Shown one piece after another: positions 21,401 through 33,645 of a stretch of 64,000 nucleotides of DNA; the stretch's first letter is position 1; each line of letters starts with the position of its first letter. Origin of the DNA: Phylloscopus collybita (taxonomy: Eukaryota; Chordata; Aves; Passeriformes; Phylloscopidae); NCBI GenBank assembly GCA_027886175.1, contig JAJNNQ010000023.1:9441001-9505000 (forward strand), in the 5' to 3' direction. The position numbers and the translations under genes were made by a program. Below the pieces are notes generated by a model. That model did not search any database. It was given only the letters and a program-made list of their open reading frames with translations, and was not told where the DNA came from.

Positions 21401-24400
21401 GTTCAGAAGGAACTTTTGGTTCCATTTTACTTTTCAGGTCTACTTGGCTTCCTCTCTCAGTTGTGATGGTGAAGGTGGTGCACCTTCACCTGTGATGGCA
21501 GGCAAAGGCACTGCAGTTCTTCTGTGTTTGCTGTTGTGAGCTGATTTTTGACCTAAGCAACAGAACTTCAGAAACTCAAAAATCCAGTAAAGCAGGGCTT
21601 CAAGAATCTGGAATAACTTCTCTAATGGCAGCACTGCTCATGTTTGTGCTTGGGTGCAGGCAGCCTCTGTCAGCTGCATCAGAGCTGCCAATGCAATGCT
21701 TGGGCACATCCAGCTGCCAGCAACTCCAGAAGAGGGGTGGCTCATACCCACCACCATGTTTTTGAGGAAGCATTTTAGATTTTGGAGGATTGTAGGTTGG
21801 AAGGATGTTGGCTGAGAGCAGCACCAGACCAGACCTGGCAGTAGAGGCTGTCTTAAGGCATCACCTGACACGGCAGCTCTCTGTTATGAGTAATGCAGGG
21901 TGAGACTTCCTGTAGCTTCACATCTGCTTCAGAGGAGTAAATAACATCTCTGGTATGACCCATGTGTGAACAGTACAGGCTTGAGGAATCTCTTTCCCAA
22001 TTCTCAAAGCAAATGTAGAATTGAAGTTTTTCCTGGTATCTTCCTGGTGTGCAGGTAAAGTGACAGGTCATAGGGTCCTTTATTTAGGATTTACTTACCT
22101 CTTTTTTTTCTTTTTCTTCTTTTCTTTTCAGGACAGACTGTTCATCTCTGAAAAATGTTTTTATTAGCGTTACTGAAATTATCTTGTGTTTTCAGAACAC
22201 AGACAATGTGAACTTTTATAACATCTTGACTAAGGAGGTTCCAGAAGTGAAATCAGATGAACAAGAAAATCTCCATCTCAGTAAGTTGTATTTAAGTACT
22301 TAAACTTCTGAGGCCCTGTGTTTCAATTCACATACCTTCAACTCTGGCAGTGGAAAGAGCCTCAATGTAGCACATCTTTAAAATGGATGTTGATACTCTC
22401 CTGAGCAGAACTTGTTTGCTGTTGCATAGAGAGAGATAGGAATGTGGAACAACCCTATAGATGACATCTCCACCTATACATCCTGCACAAATTACAGCAA
22501 GGAAGCAGTCAGTATAATTGCAACATCATTTTATGACCTTTAAAGTTACTTCCTCTTACTGTCTTTAATTTCTGTCTTTAAGACAGGACACAAAAGTGTC
22601 TCATCAGTGTAAACAGTCTGATTAAATTCTTGCTCCATGCTTTTGTGCATCAATGTGAAAACCACACGTGTAGAGGTTTTTTCTAGCTCTTTTTCTGTTG
22701 GCTTCATAATGGGAGGTGAAATTAAGTCCTGAAAGTAAAACATTGCAGCTCAAAAAGAACTGGTCTGTAGAGAAGAGTCAGGTGGTTAAAGCAGAAGCTG
22801 ATGCCCAGAAAAAGTGCAGTGTCAGCCAAAAGTAGGAATGGATAGGTTCTTCCTGTGCCATCCTGCCCTAAATAAGGGTTGACTTCAGTGGTTTCTAGTA
22901 GAAGTAAGTAAATCTCTCTGTGGTGTTGCATTTTCATTAGAAAAGGGTTTGTTGGCCATGCCTGACATTGAAGATTGCTGTCTGTGCCACTGATCAACAT
23001 GTGCTCTCTCTTTTTGCAGTGCGGCTTTACCAGCGCCACGTCGGGAAAATGCATCAGAGCAGCCTCGATGAGCTGATGAATGGGCCCATCAGAAAGAAGC
23101 TGATGATCATTCCTGACTGTGTGAAGTGGGGAGGTACTTCCCTGTCTGCTAGCATGCACCTGTTGTTTACAGTATTGCATCCTGTAGGAAAATACTCTGG
23201 CAACTGGTCACATTCAATTGTCATTATCCATGGGGCTAAAGAGGGGATTTGTTCTCTGAAATGAAGATGTTGTGGGGCAGGCCTGTGGGAGCAGGTGTGG
23301 GTCTGGTTCTGATTCTGCTGCTTGTATCTCTCTTTAGCCAAGTAACTAAAAATGTAGCGAGAGGAAGGAAGAGCCTCTGTATTTCAGGAACTGCTTTTTG
23401 TCTTTCACACAATCTTGCTGAAATTCCTGTCAGCTTTTCTCTGCCAGAAGTCTGGTGTCATGTAATGATGCATCTTATGGAGGAGGGGGTGTAAAACAGG
23501 CTTAAAGGGCTGATGTCAGCACCCTGTGCATGTAAACAAGAGCCAGAAACTACAGCACTGTCTGTGAGCTCCAATGGGAGCACAGCTGCTGTCTGGTCAT
23601 CCTGTTCCTCAAACTGATAAATCACTGGTGCCACTTTGGGCTTGGACTGCTTTTTGTGCAGCTGTGAACTCCATTTTAGAGCCTTTAGCCCATGCTTCTG
23701 TCCCAGCTTGGGGATGACATCCTTCATCACTTAAAATTTCCCTTTCTGGTTCCAACCAGGTCAGTCCAGACAGGTCTTTGAGAACATGGCTGAGGACTTC
23801 ATGAAACCTGTCATCGACATTGTTGATCAGCTTTTGGCAGCCAATGTCAGTGTTACAGTCTATAATGGGCAGCTGGACCTCATTGTTGACACCATGGGTG
23901 AGGAACTTCTTGACTGGGGGTGGAAGCAGAACATGTGATGAGTAGAATGTGGAGCTTTTAATATATTGGTACCCAGATTTCTCCAATCTCCTGTGCAAAC
24001 TTCTTATCTAACTAGCAGTGCTTAAATATTACAGTCATAAATGAGCAGCACTTAGGATGTTTTTCTTATATCCTTCTAAGAGAGGCAAATCCTTTACCTC
24101 CATTATACTGTTGAGAAATGGATCTGCAATATCAGTAATTGCTTGTTTCAGTGAAGCTAATAATTCACTTAATCCTCCTGGATAGGCACATAGATGTGTA
24201 TGTGTGTATGCTCATTCATAGGCAAAGAATGATGGTAATTAATGAGGGAGGGTGCAGTGGAAGAGTGATCACACCTGCTTTTAGTGTAGGCTCCTGCACA
24301 CCTTGGGCTTTGTTTGTTGCTTGCAAGATGCTGGTTTGGTCCAGAGGCAGTTTGGGAGCCAGGACAAGTGCTGCTGAAATGCCTCACAAGGCTGCTGTGC

Positions 24401-25543
24401 TCCCTTCCACTGGTCTTTTCTCACTGAGTTAAAGAATCTGCAGTCACGGACTCCACAAACACCTTCCTGTGTTGTGAAAGGTTTTATTCCTTGGATGTCT
24501 CTGTCCAATTGGATATTCAGATGCTCTTCATGAAAAACACAGCAATCAATAAATCCAGGAAACACGGTATTTAGGCTGTCAAAACAGATTAGCAGTCAGT
24601 GGTGCTCCAGTTTATCACATTTTGGCCTAAAATTGAGCTGTAGTTAACATGTAAATTCTTCACAGGTAGGCTAAAGCTTTGTCCCCCTTGGAGTCCTGGA
24701 ATTGATCTTGTTGCTATCTTGACCTGCACCTTCTCTAGCAGCACCTGGAAACAGAAAGCCCTTTCCAGTCTCCCCTCAATGAGTGTCTGACAAACAGAGA
24801 AATAGTGCCTCTTCTGACTTCCAGGAGGGGGAGTTGGCATGGCTGATCCTTCTCCATCGCAGGACATGCAAAGTGTTTGAGGTGCAAAGTGAAATACATT
24901 GGAATTTCTAGGGCTGCAGAGCCTCCAAGAAGCACAAGTTCAACTTGTACAATCCTAAATCCATTTCAAACACATCTTCACTGTTTACTTACTCCCTTCT
25001 CCCCTCCATTGGTTTGTTTCAGTTTGTCCTGACTTTTCCTAGGCATAACAAAATTGTTTTTAGGATCTGAGCTCACAGACTCTGTGCAAACTCTGCTGTA
25101 CTGGTATCCAGTACAGGGGGTGTCCAGCTGAACTGGACTCCCAAGCTGCTGTGGAAGCAAGGATTGGTAATTTCCAAGTATTGGTAATCAGTGCTCCCTC
25201 TTATCTCCAACAGGCCAGGAGGCATGGATCCGGAAACTGAAGTGGTCTGATTTGGAGCAGTTCAGCCAGAAAAGGTGGAAGGCACTGTATGTGTCTCCAG
25301 AATCCACTGAGACAGCTGCTTTCCACAAGGCCTATGAGAACTTTGCTTTCTTCTGGATTCTCAAGGCTGGGCACATGGTAAATAATAAAGGGTGGAATCA
25401 GCAAGAAGGCTGAAGATGTGTGTGTAGCTGCTGTCTGCTTCCTCACAGCAGCTGCTTATCCTGTGTTTTTGTGCTAGGTGCCAGCTGACCAAGGAGAGAT
25501 GGCACTCAAAATGCTCAGGATGGTGACCCGGCAGCAGCACTAG
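15440..25543 (+). CDS. SCPEP1: SCPEP1 (retinoid-inducible serine carboxypeptidase), complete 13-exon CDS
   Basis: A secreted/lysosomal S10-family serine carboxypeptidase that removes C-terminal residues. Exons are 15440-15491, 16443-16588, 17765-17854, 18549-18704, 19160-19234, 19453-19525, 20390-20427, 20604-20732, 22196-22280, 23020-23133, 23760-23897, 25214-25377 and 25478-25543. All have GT-AG borders and phases that close at 441 codons plus TAG; human has 452. A short signal peptide (LSVLLLAA) precedes the mature part. The oxyanion and substrate region is WLQGGPG (about 64-70). Catalytic Ser158 lies in SESYGG, Asp359 in NGQLDLIVD and His419 in KAGHMVP, offset from the human residues only by small deletions. 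N-glycosylation sequons are N93-T-T, N125-L-T and N348-V-S. Nothing suggests inactivation. Its 5' end is shared with COIL. Confidence 0.97.
16000..16064 (+). mobile_element. CR1 LINE 3'-end fragment
   Basis: CATGGTTGGGCTCGATC, then TTAGGTCCCTCTCAATTC, then ATATTCTGTGATCC matches the CR1 tail and 3' octamer on the plus strand. It is a short relic in SCPEP1 intron 1. Confidence 0.65.
16443..16588 (+). CDS. SCPEP1: SCPEP1 exon 2
   Basis: Residues 18-66, with VWGYVEVRSKAHMFWWLYYA and PLVLWLQ, matching the human N-terminal catalytic domain. The acceptor CTCTCAAG has a weaker -3 base than usual, but phase and homology fix it. Confidence 0.96.
17289..17608 (-). mobile_element. solo LTR in SCPEP1 intron 2, antisense
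   Basis: 320 bp. On the minus strand it starts TGTTCCTCATGG, has a TATAAAG box (plus-strand CTTTATA 17367-17373), then AGTAAA where AATAAA is expected (17345-17350), and ends TGTTGCGACA. TG...CA ends and box order identify an LTR of an avian endogenous retrovirus group. It has no internal genes and no clean target duplication. The boundaries depend on remembered family structure. Confidence 0.7.
17765..17854 (+). CDS. SCPEP1: SCPEP1 exon 3: GGPG oxyanion region
   Basis: 30 codons, phase 0, with GGPGASGCGYGNFEEIGPL. It carries the sequon N93-T-T. Acceptor CCCTGCAG, donor GTACAG. Confidence 0.97.
18549..18704 (+). CDS. SCPEP1: SCPEP1 exon 4
   Basis: 52 codons, phase 0. LFVDNPVGTGFSYV is the S10-family signature, and N125-L-T is a glycosylation sequon. 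Donor GTAAGT. Confidence 0.97.
19160..19234 (+). CDS. SCPEP1: SCPEP1 exon 5: catalytic serine
   Basis: 25 codons with FYIFSESYGGKMAAG, containing nucleophile Ser158. Acceptor CTCCCCAG, donor GTAAGT. Confidence 0.97.
19453..19525 (+). CDS. SCPEP1: SCPEP1 exon 6
   Basis: 73 bp encoding KGTIKCNFMGTALGDSWISP, then one base of a split Asp codon completed by exon 7. Confidence 0.96.
20390..20427 (+). CDS. SCPEP1: SCPEP1 exon 7 (38 bp)
   Basis: A short exon encoding DSVLSWGPYLYST, matching human DSVLSWGPYLYSM. Acceptor TTGTTTAG, donor GTAAGT. Too short for open-frame detection. Confidence 0.95.
20604..20732 (+). CDS. SCPEP1: SCPEP1 exon 8
   Basis: 43 codons, phase 0, with GLAEVTAVAKEI and ATELWGKAEAVIEE. 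Human has ATELWGKAEMIIEQ. Confidence 0.96.
22196..22280 (+). CDS. SCPEP1: SCPEP1 exon 9
   Basis: 85 bp with VNFYNILTKE, then a variable Glu/Asp-rich loop, ending with one base of a split Met codon. Confidence 0.94.
23020..23133 (+). CDS. SCPEP1: SCPEP1 exon 10
   Basis: 114 bp encoding YQRHV and ELMNGPIRKKLMIIP, matching human LMNGPIRKKLKIIP. Acceptor TTTTGCAG, donor GTACTT. Confidence 0.96.
23760..23897 (+). CDS. SCPEP1: SCPEP1 exon 11: catalytic aspartate
   Basis: 138 bp encoding EDFMKPVIDIVD and VYNGQLDLIVDTM, with catalytic Asp359 and sequon N348-V-S. Confidence 0.97.
25214..25377 (+). CDS. SCPEP1: SCPEP1 exon 12: catalytic histidine
   Basis: 164 bp encoding GQEAWIRKLKW and FWILKAGHM, with catalytic His419 next to the donor GTAAAT. 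Confidence 0.97.
25478..25543 (+). CDS. SCPEP1: SCPEP1 exon 13: C-terminus and stop
   Basis: 21 codons plus TAG. VPADQGEMALKMLRMVT matches human VPSDQGDMALKMMRLVT. The preceding intron is only 100 bp. Confidence 0.96.
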   Translation: MPADQGEMALKMLRMVTRQQH

Positions 25544-26629
25544 GGGAGGGAAGGTCTGGCTTCCTGCCCAGCACCAGGGCTCTGGAGGAGTGAATCTGAG
25601 ATCCTGGGCCAAAGGAGGCACAGTGGCTGTTTGGACACACAGCCTCCCTCATGTTGCTGATGCTGTGCACAAGTGCTGGTGGAAAGGCCTTTTTTTCCTT
25701 GAATGAGTTATTGCTTTTGAATTTTTAAGCTGTGATTTGCTGCCTTAACACTGTTCATAAATGACTCTTCCAGCAGGAAGGCCCCTGTTGTAAAGAACAA
25801 GCCCTGAACCTTTGCCTTGGAAGGATTTTGTGCTCTTGCCCTTCCCTGAATGCTCCCTTGTCTGTTTGCACACCAAGAGTAAAACTGATTTGACTTGATT
25901 TGCTTTTTGCTCCTCTGGGAGAGCTAACCTGCTTCATGAGGCTGTGGAATGTTCCTTCCTTTGTCCTCAGGCTTCTTGAGTCACCTGACTGGATTACAAA
26001 CAGAAGACATGGAAATGCTGGGGCAGCAGATCTGCCCTAGAGGAATCACAGTCCATCTCATCCTGTTGAGGTGCCTGAATTAGAATCCAGGATTCTTCAG
26101 ACTTCCTGTACTATGGAGAGAGAAAAACATCCCACAGAGGAGGATTTGACCCTTTTCATCTCATCATTTGTTTCTTATTTCCATTCTTCTTAATGCTTGC
26201 TACTCAAACTTTGCCATTATCCTCAACACCTAAAGCACATCCAGCAGGAATTCCTGCTTTTCTGTATCCTGAAGCAGAAGGCCTGTTAATTCCCTCTTGT
26301 ACCAAAGAGTCCCTACAGACAGAAGTCTCTTAAAACCTTCTGGGTTTAGCCAGAAGGAAAGGAGCATTATTTGAGCAATAACAGCATAATTCTAAGAGAT
26401 GATAGGAGTGTTTAAAAGAAGGATATACAAAATCTTGATCCATGTCTTTTAGAGATTGTTTAAGTCTTGCAGAGAACTATTATTTTGAAACTCTTTTTTT
26501 ATGATAATACATCATCAAGAAGAGACCTGGTCAGGCATAATTTGACTTTTGCTATGGAGCATGAAGTAGTTGGTATTTATTGGTGTCTGATAGGAGGCAC
26601 AACAGCTCCTTCCAGCTGTCAGAATCCTA

Positions 26630-26635
26630 AATAAA
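26630..26635 (+). terminator. candidate SCPEP1 polyadenylation signal (AATAAA)
   Basis: AATAAA about 1.1 kb after the stop codon. A second AATAAA lies at 26867-26872. Which is used, if either, cannot be told from sequence. Confidence 0.3.
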
Positions 26636-27045
26636 TAGCAACTCAATTACTCAAGCCACTGAAACTGTCATGAAATACCTGATAGTATTGTCTTAGCAAG
26701 AACTGAGGCACAATGCTGTGTGAGCACACATGCAATCACCCAGCAGCTGCACTATTGGCTCCTTTTTTTTTTGCTTTTGTTTTTCAGGTTCCCTTCTTGT
26801 ATTATTGAGAACTTTAGCAATGTGAATCCACATTTGGTTTTTTAAACACCTCTTTGAATAAATAGGTCTAATTCATCTCTTTTCAGCATCACATCAATTT
26901 CACTGCTTGAAAATGACATTTTTTGTGTTTTGGCTTTTAGGTGAACAAGAGGAGGTTGCTACCAGTGTGTAAATTTGCATATCTGCATTCTTGGAATATT
27001 TTAAAATAATTTGCCTAGCAAATCAGTATGTTTTTGCCTGGATAA

Positions 27046-27577
27046 TGTGCTGGTTTGGGCTGGGACAGAGTTTTCTTCCTAGTAGATAGTATGGGCTATG
27101 TTTTGGATTTGTGCTGGAGATGCTGATAACATAGGGTTGTTCAATTGTGGCTGAGCAGTTCTGACAAGGCCTTTTCTGCCCTCACCAGACCCCACCAGTG
27201 AGGGGCAGAAGGAGTTGGAGGGGACACAGCCAGGACAGCTGACCCTAACTGACCAAGGGGTGTCCCAGGCCAGGGGGTGTCAGGCTCAGCTGGGGGAGAA
27301 GGACAAGGTGACATTGGGGGTGATGCTATTTGTCTTCACAAGTAACAGCTGCATGTGATGGAGCCCTGCTTCCTTGGAGACAGCTGCACACCTGCCTGCC
27401 CATGGGAAGTGGTGAATGAATTCCTTGTTTTGGTTTGCTTGTTGCCTATTAAATGGTCTTTATTTCAACCCAAGTTTTCTCACTTTTACCCTTCAGTCTC
27501 TCCCCCATCTCTCTCAAGGGGAAAGTAACTGGGCAGCTCTGTGATGTTTGTTTGCTGGCTGGGGTTAGACCATGACA
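27046..27577 (+). mobile_element. solo LTR, endogenous retrovirus-like
   Basis: About 532 bp starting TGTGCTGGTTTGGGCTGGGA and ending GGGGTTAGACCATGACA. Internal landmarks are GGGGACACAGCCAGGACAGC, CCCATGGGAAGTGGTGAATG and a polyadenylation signal ATTAAA at 27448-27453 followed by CAACCCAAGTTTTCTCACTT. This arrangement is familiar from a common songbird LTR group. TG...CA ends are present, with no clear target-site duplication and no internal genes. Confidence 0.8.
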
Positions 27578-30500
27578 GCAGTTTGAGTTGACTGGTCCTC
27601 ATTCCTGTTATATACAATATTCTACATTAATCCTAAATTAATATGATAGGGCTTGATAGAGGAAAATAATTGAGAAGGTGGTCTCTCCAGAAAGCAGCAT
27701 TTAGTGCTGTTCTCACCCCTCTTTATCAAATGGGACATTGATTCAATTGCCATGGGCTGGTGCTCAGTCACAGGCCTGAGGCATTTGTTCCTTTTCCTGC
27801 TTTGTTGTAGCTTCAGCAGGTTCTTCTGTTGGCAGAGACAGCTTGTGAGGAAAAAGGATGGTGTCCAGAAGGCTGGTGGTAATGATTTGTTGGTTTTAGG
27901 GGCTATGCCAAATCTAAATGTGCTAGAATAAAAACAGCCATGGACACAGGCTTTTAACTGGGGTCCATGTAAATGCAAAAACAAAGCAGCAATCCGTTGG
28001 CAACAAGGAAGATTCCTTTTATTCCAGCAAAGGCTTTGTCACTGGTGTGTCACAGCTCTAGATCGTAATAAAGGTAGGTCACCTGTCCAGCAGATGCTGT
28101 AAGAAATCAGTTGCTTTGAAAGGAGTCCCACCGTGTATCTGATTGGCAGTGATGTAATTTGTCCACTTTGATTTCATGCACTGTGCCTTTTCCAGATAAG
28201 GGCAGTCACTTGGCAAATCCATTAGAGTGATTCATTCTAAATATTAATAAGATGTTTTACAGATGCTGGATCAGTCAGAAGAAAACAGCCCAGTGTTTGT
28301 ATTTCATCCTCTGCAGCTGCAGGCTCTGATTGCAAAGGTAGCCTGACAGCCACTGATTTATTTTGCTCAGCTTCGGTTAAAGTTAATTTTCACAGAAACA
28401 AATCTCTGTTAAAAATCAGTAATTCAGCACAGCTGCTTCAGCATGAGCAGTTTGGCTTTCTGTAACAATCTACCTTTTCCAAGCCAGAGAAAGAAACCTA
28501 GAAGTTTCTTTCAAAGCCACAACAAAAGGAGAATGTCTGTGTACTGCGTCAAGATGGAAATCTTGGAGCACTTCTTCATTGTCATGTTGTGTCTCTTATC
28601 CTGTAAATATTCTTCTGTATGGCAGCACAATTTTTATGTCACTTCTGAACTCTGAGACATATTCATGTTTTTCCAGAAGGGATTCAGGAATGGAGTGATA
28701 ATTTATCTAGCCCACAGACTGATGCAGAAAGAGTAAGAATTTGAATAGAGCGGAGTTCACCTTCACAAAGTTTCTCTGAACCTGGTTTGAGCATTTTCTG
28801 TATGATAGATTTGATAGTTAAGGAGTAGTTACAGGTCTTGTGGAGGAACAAATGAACTGTTACTCATTGCTTGGGAAGGACTTTTTTCTTTGTGGTGGCT
28901 GATGGAGGTAGGAGAGAACTATGTTGGCAGGAGAAGAGGTGTGTTAGCATAAATGGCCTAATGCAACAGTTTTCAACCAGTCACTTAAAACATTACCAAG
29001 CAAAGCATCCTTATATAGTTCATATATTGACCATTACTCCTCACTGTGTTTAAGTAATTCAGTGGCAAGCATTAGCAGAATTGATTATTGAATTAACTGC
29101 CAATGGTTCTAAATCAGTTGGGACTACTGCTAAGCCATAGGGGACTTCAGAACTTCCAGCATTGGTCTGAAATGCTCCTAAAGTGGTCATCTTCAGGACA
29201 TGCCTTTTTTATTCCATCCTCCTAACCTATTCGAGGCTGGAAAATAAGGCACTGTAAGGGCACAACACTGTGTCTCAGAAGACCAAAAACATACAGATTC
29301 CAGCTCATGTCACTGGCTCTGCTGTTCAGTATTTCCATCTCATTATTGCACAAGTCTGGATGCAAACTACGCTTGTGGTAAGGCAAGGTTTAGGACATAG
29401 GACTTGCCCAAATTTCACTAGGATGTCACATAGGCAAGCACAACTACAGATTCACAGGGGACTTGAAAAAACAAGGCCAGAGTGACTGTACAGCAGAGAG
29501 GCAAACATCACATGTTTACTGAAACTGATTCAAATCCAAGAGCTCATTTCTGTTGTCCCCTAGTTTTCATCCTCCACTTTCAACACCAACATTTATAGGT
29601 AGATACTGTTCTGAGTAGGGCTGTATCAGTTGTAAAGTGCTGTGAGTCTCTAAGACACAGCTGCAATAATTCCAGCTGCAAGCTGTGGTCCCTAGACTTG
29701 ACAATGCCTACCTACCACAGTCATGTTTGAAGGCAGCTGTAAAGGCTGCTAGAACCAGCCAGGTTAAGCTGCTTTTCTGTTGCTTCTCTGGACCTGAAGT
29801 GTCCTTTTCAGGGTTATTTCTCTACAAACTGGTTGCAGTGTGTCTTTGAACCAGACTGAGCTCACCAGCATTAGCCCCACTTGGCCCATGGATGGTCACA
29901 GCAATAATGATGCTGCACCTACATTCTCCTGTATAAATACTTTTGGTCTGTCCTTTATCTCCCATTATCAGCCAGCTTGGACTCATCTCCCACAATCTGT
30001 TTGGAGGCACAACAAGTGATAACTGACATTAGGATCAGTATGGTATACCATGTTCTAATTTTATCATTCTCCCCCTTTTCTCCTTGCTGAATACAGCAAT
30101 ACCTGGGAATTACATTCCTGTAGTCAGCTCTACTAAAACTGCAGATGGAACATAATTATTCAGATGTTGTGTAGTTCATCTTGGATGGGACAAAAGAAAC
30201 AAAAATTGTAGAAGCTTCATTTAAAGGATTAAAAGATTACTTTTAACAGTTTATATGCTGCATAGTGGGTTAGGCTAAAAAAAAACCACACTGGCTGGTG
30301 CATTCTCAGCCTGTTGCAGCTGCTAGATGATTTTCTAGATGATTAATTTATTTTTTAACAAATTGAGGGAAGGGAAGGAAAGGAGGAAAAAAAAAGTCTT
30401 TGGGAATCTGGGGCCTAGGTCAGTTAATGTGATTTCCTTGTTAGAGCCAGAGAGAAATGTCTGTGTGTCACTTGACAGCCCTCTTTGGGGTAGAAGTTGA

Positions 30501-33500
30501 AAATAGCTTGACTGCTGCTGCTACTGCACTGGATCTGCTTTTCACAGAGTTGTCCTGGAGCTTTAAACATTTTACTGGTTTCAAGAGGCTGCTAGTTGCC
30601 ATTGTATGTTATAATCTGAGGGAAATGTGAGCCTGAGAAAAGAGGGCAGGTCCTGTCCTTTCCCTGAGGCAGCAGGGAGGTTTCTGGAATGTACCAAGAA
30701 GAGTGGCTTGGCCCCAGGGCATCTGGAGGATGTGGGATATGGAGGAGGGAGGAAAATTGTCCATTCACCTCGGCTTTATGTCTTATTCTTGCCAATCTCG
30801 GCAAGTGGATGCCTTGGGTGGGTGACAGACGTGCAGTGGAGTGACCGGCCACTCGGTGGAGTAAGGAGACCTCGGAATGCCGGGGGAACACACTGGCCTT
30901 GGCATCTGCACCGCTGGTGCTGACCCTGGAAACACCAGGGAATGTTTGTTTGAGCCTATGAATTCACATGGAAGCAGCTTTATGTGAACCGTGACAGAGG
31001 ACTGTTTGTTTTAGCAATAGCTTCGGGAGAACAGGTGGTTTGGTCTTTGTGTAGTATGTGTGTTTTAGGAAGAAAGAAATAAGGCATTTATGTGTTTGAA
31101 TTTAGTGCAGTTGCTCTCTAGCTGGGCTCATCTGACAGAGTTTTGCTCATGCCTAATTCATAATCTGGTAAGAATGCTGTTGAAATCAAGCAAGAGCATT
31201 CATACTGTGTAAAATTAAACTTTTACAAGGTGAGGTCCTATAGCACCTAGAAAATAACAAAGGAAGATCCTTGCGTGTAGAAACATTTCCCCAACATTTC
31301 TAAGTTTTGTTATTGTTTAACTTTTTATAATAGAAAACAGATTAAAAGCAGTTTAAAAAAATTAAGTATTTTGCTTCTGTTCCAAACTTAATTAAGCTAG
31401 TCTGAGAAAACTCCATTACTTCTTCAGTAATATTTTGAAGTTCTCAGGGGCAAGGGTGTTAATTGATTATTTCTGCCTGTTACCTTTTGTTTGTGACAGT
31501 TCAAGAGAATGTCCATCTGATAAGGCACATCTGTTATGCTGTTAATCAGAGCAGTCAATGGGAAACAGGATTTGATTCAAAATACAGTAAGACTGTGAGA
31601 AGCCAAATATTCAAGGAGGGCTATATTGTGATTGCTATAAAGAGAAATTTTATTATGAGGCTGTTCTTAGAGGCTGGGTCTCTGGATATTGGTGGAACAC
31701 AACCAGAACTGTAGATAGGGCCATCAGCCCTGGGGAGTGCCCTCCTTAGTCACTGTTTTGACACCAGATTACAATTTGCTATGTGAGTGGAACTGACATT
31801 GATGGAACAGCACCTGATTGTAAAGAAATCCTGCAAATGACAGCCATGGCCTCTGGTATGCAATGAAATATTTCCTCTTGAACTATTTATTCTTAGCAGG
31901 CAAATATGGTAGTACCACCACTAGCTGTATTTCAGGGTCTAGAAAGGAACTGGAGTGGCAGTATGTAAAATATTTATTTCACACAGTTCATGAGTCAAAT
32001 GAGGAAGTTGCCAAATATCTCTGATTAAACAAGTAGTTAGATACACCAGTAAGGAAAAATACTCCACTGGTGCATGTCCTACCTACAAGTGGAGAAGCAG
32101 GGATGAGCAAGGAGCAGTGCCAGCTACCCCACTGGAAATAAAAAACAGCCACTGGGATTCAGCCCTATAAACTTCACCTTGGCAGAGCAGCTGCCCAGCA
32201 AGGGTGGCACGTGTCTGGTTCACTGTCCTGATTTCAGCCCCTATGGGACACCCCCAGCTTCAAGATCACAGACCTTTACTGACAGCATCTCTCATCCCAA
32301 TTCTCCCATGTTCAGGGCTATCAAATCATCTCCCAGCTGTCAGATATTTGCTTGACATATTCAGCTGTCTGTAATGACAGCTCCTACCACCTCTCCAGTT
32401 CTCTTATCAGCTTCATTCCAGTGCTTGCTGGCACTCAGGCTGTCTGTGACAGTTCTTGGACTTCAGCACTAATTCCCCAAATCAGTGTCTAAACCTGAAT
32501 CTTCTCCTGCACCACCCCTTCCAAGTTAGTGCAAGACTCACACAGATTTTAATGCTGACAGTTTTGGTTTAAATCCATGTTGCCCCTTACTTGAATTATC
32601 AAGACCAAGTTCCTTCATCTTTCAGCAGAAGATAAAGGAGAGTCAGTGGAAATTCACTGGATTTCATCAAACTGAGCACAACCCCTCTGAGGTGTGGCAA
32701 CTGGAAAGGTGGTAGGTATTCCTGACAAGCAGGAATATTCTTTTTTTTTTTTCCTGCCACATTATTTATTGTGACTCCACTGCTGGGCATGCACAGCTGT
32801 CCACCTGCACAGAGAGAGGGGAGTCAGAGCAAGGAGTCACTGAGACAATCTCAGCAAACGAGGTGGGACAGTGACACAGCTGTGCTCTGAGCCTTTGAAG
32901 AGGCTGAACTCACTTCAGAGCAGTTAGACTAACAGGACCTGATTCCACACAGGTGTCTTCCCACAACTCCAAGGGGTACCAGCTCACAGATTTTTGAATT
33001 AGTGTCCCCAGGGGGTGTGCTGAGCTCAATCCCCATATAACCTGAAGAGTTCAAGGGTCTCACGATAAAAGCCAAACATCCCAACATCTTAAGAATCCCG
33101 CTCTAACTAGACAGCTTCAGAGAAGTCTGCTGATCAAATATTCTGCTTCCCTTTTCCCTTTCACATCTCCTCATATCTCTTAAGAAATTTGTTGCTTCCC
33201 TTCCCAAGGTTCATATCAGATCTCTGCACTTTGATTTTTTTTTCCCAGACTGTAAAGATGGTTTAGGACATCAGTGAGGGAAAGGAGAACTCTTCTATGG
33301 ATTTTTTTCTCTCTTTTTTTTTCTTTGTAAAAATAAAGGAAGATCAAAGTGGCAGAGGCTCTGGAATCAGCTCCTTATCTCTCTCAGGGTGGATATGTGG
33401 GGAATTGTATTGCTGTCACTGAGTTGTTGATTGACAACTGACTTACAGGCCACAGGGCTGTCAAGCCAGCCTCTTTCCAAACCCTGAATTTGCACATAAA

Positions 33501-33587
33501 AGGGATGAGAGACTCACGCTCAAAGAAATAAAACTTCCTGAGAACACACTAGTTTCTACAAAAGATATAAATTTGAGCAGCTTGCTC

Positions 33588-33645
33588 TAATCATAGAATT
33601 TTCAGGGTGGTTAAGGGCGATATGGACCTCTCTAAAGGCAAGAAG
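33588..33645 (-). mobile_element. CR1 LINE 3'-end scrap
   Basis: AATCATAGAATTTTCAGGGT, then GGTTAAGGGCGATATGGACC, resembles the CR1 tail read from the 3' end. It is short and diverged. Confidence 0.45.

Larger units (their letters stand above)
15492..25213. other. SCPEP1 introns
   Basis: The longer introns are 1 (15492-16442, CR1 scrap), 2 (16589-17764, solo LTR), 3 (17855-18548), 4 (18705-19159), 6 (19526-20389), 8 (20733-22195, decoy acceptor at 22130-22131), 9 (22281-23019), 10 (23134-23759) and 11 (23898-25213). Beyond the repeats listed separately I recognise no further gene, RNA or repeat family in them. Confidence 0.7.
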
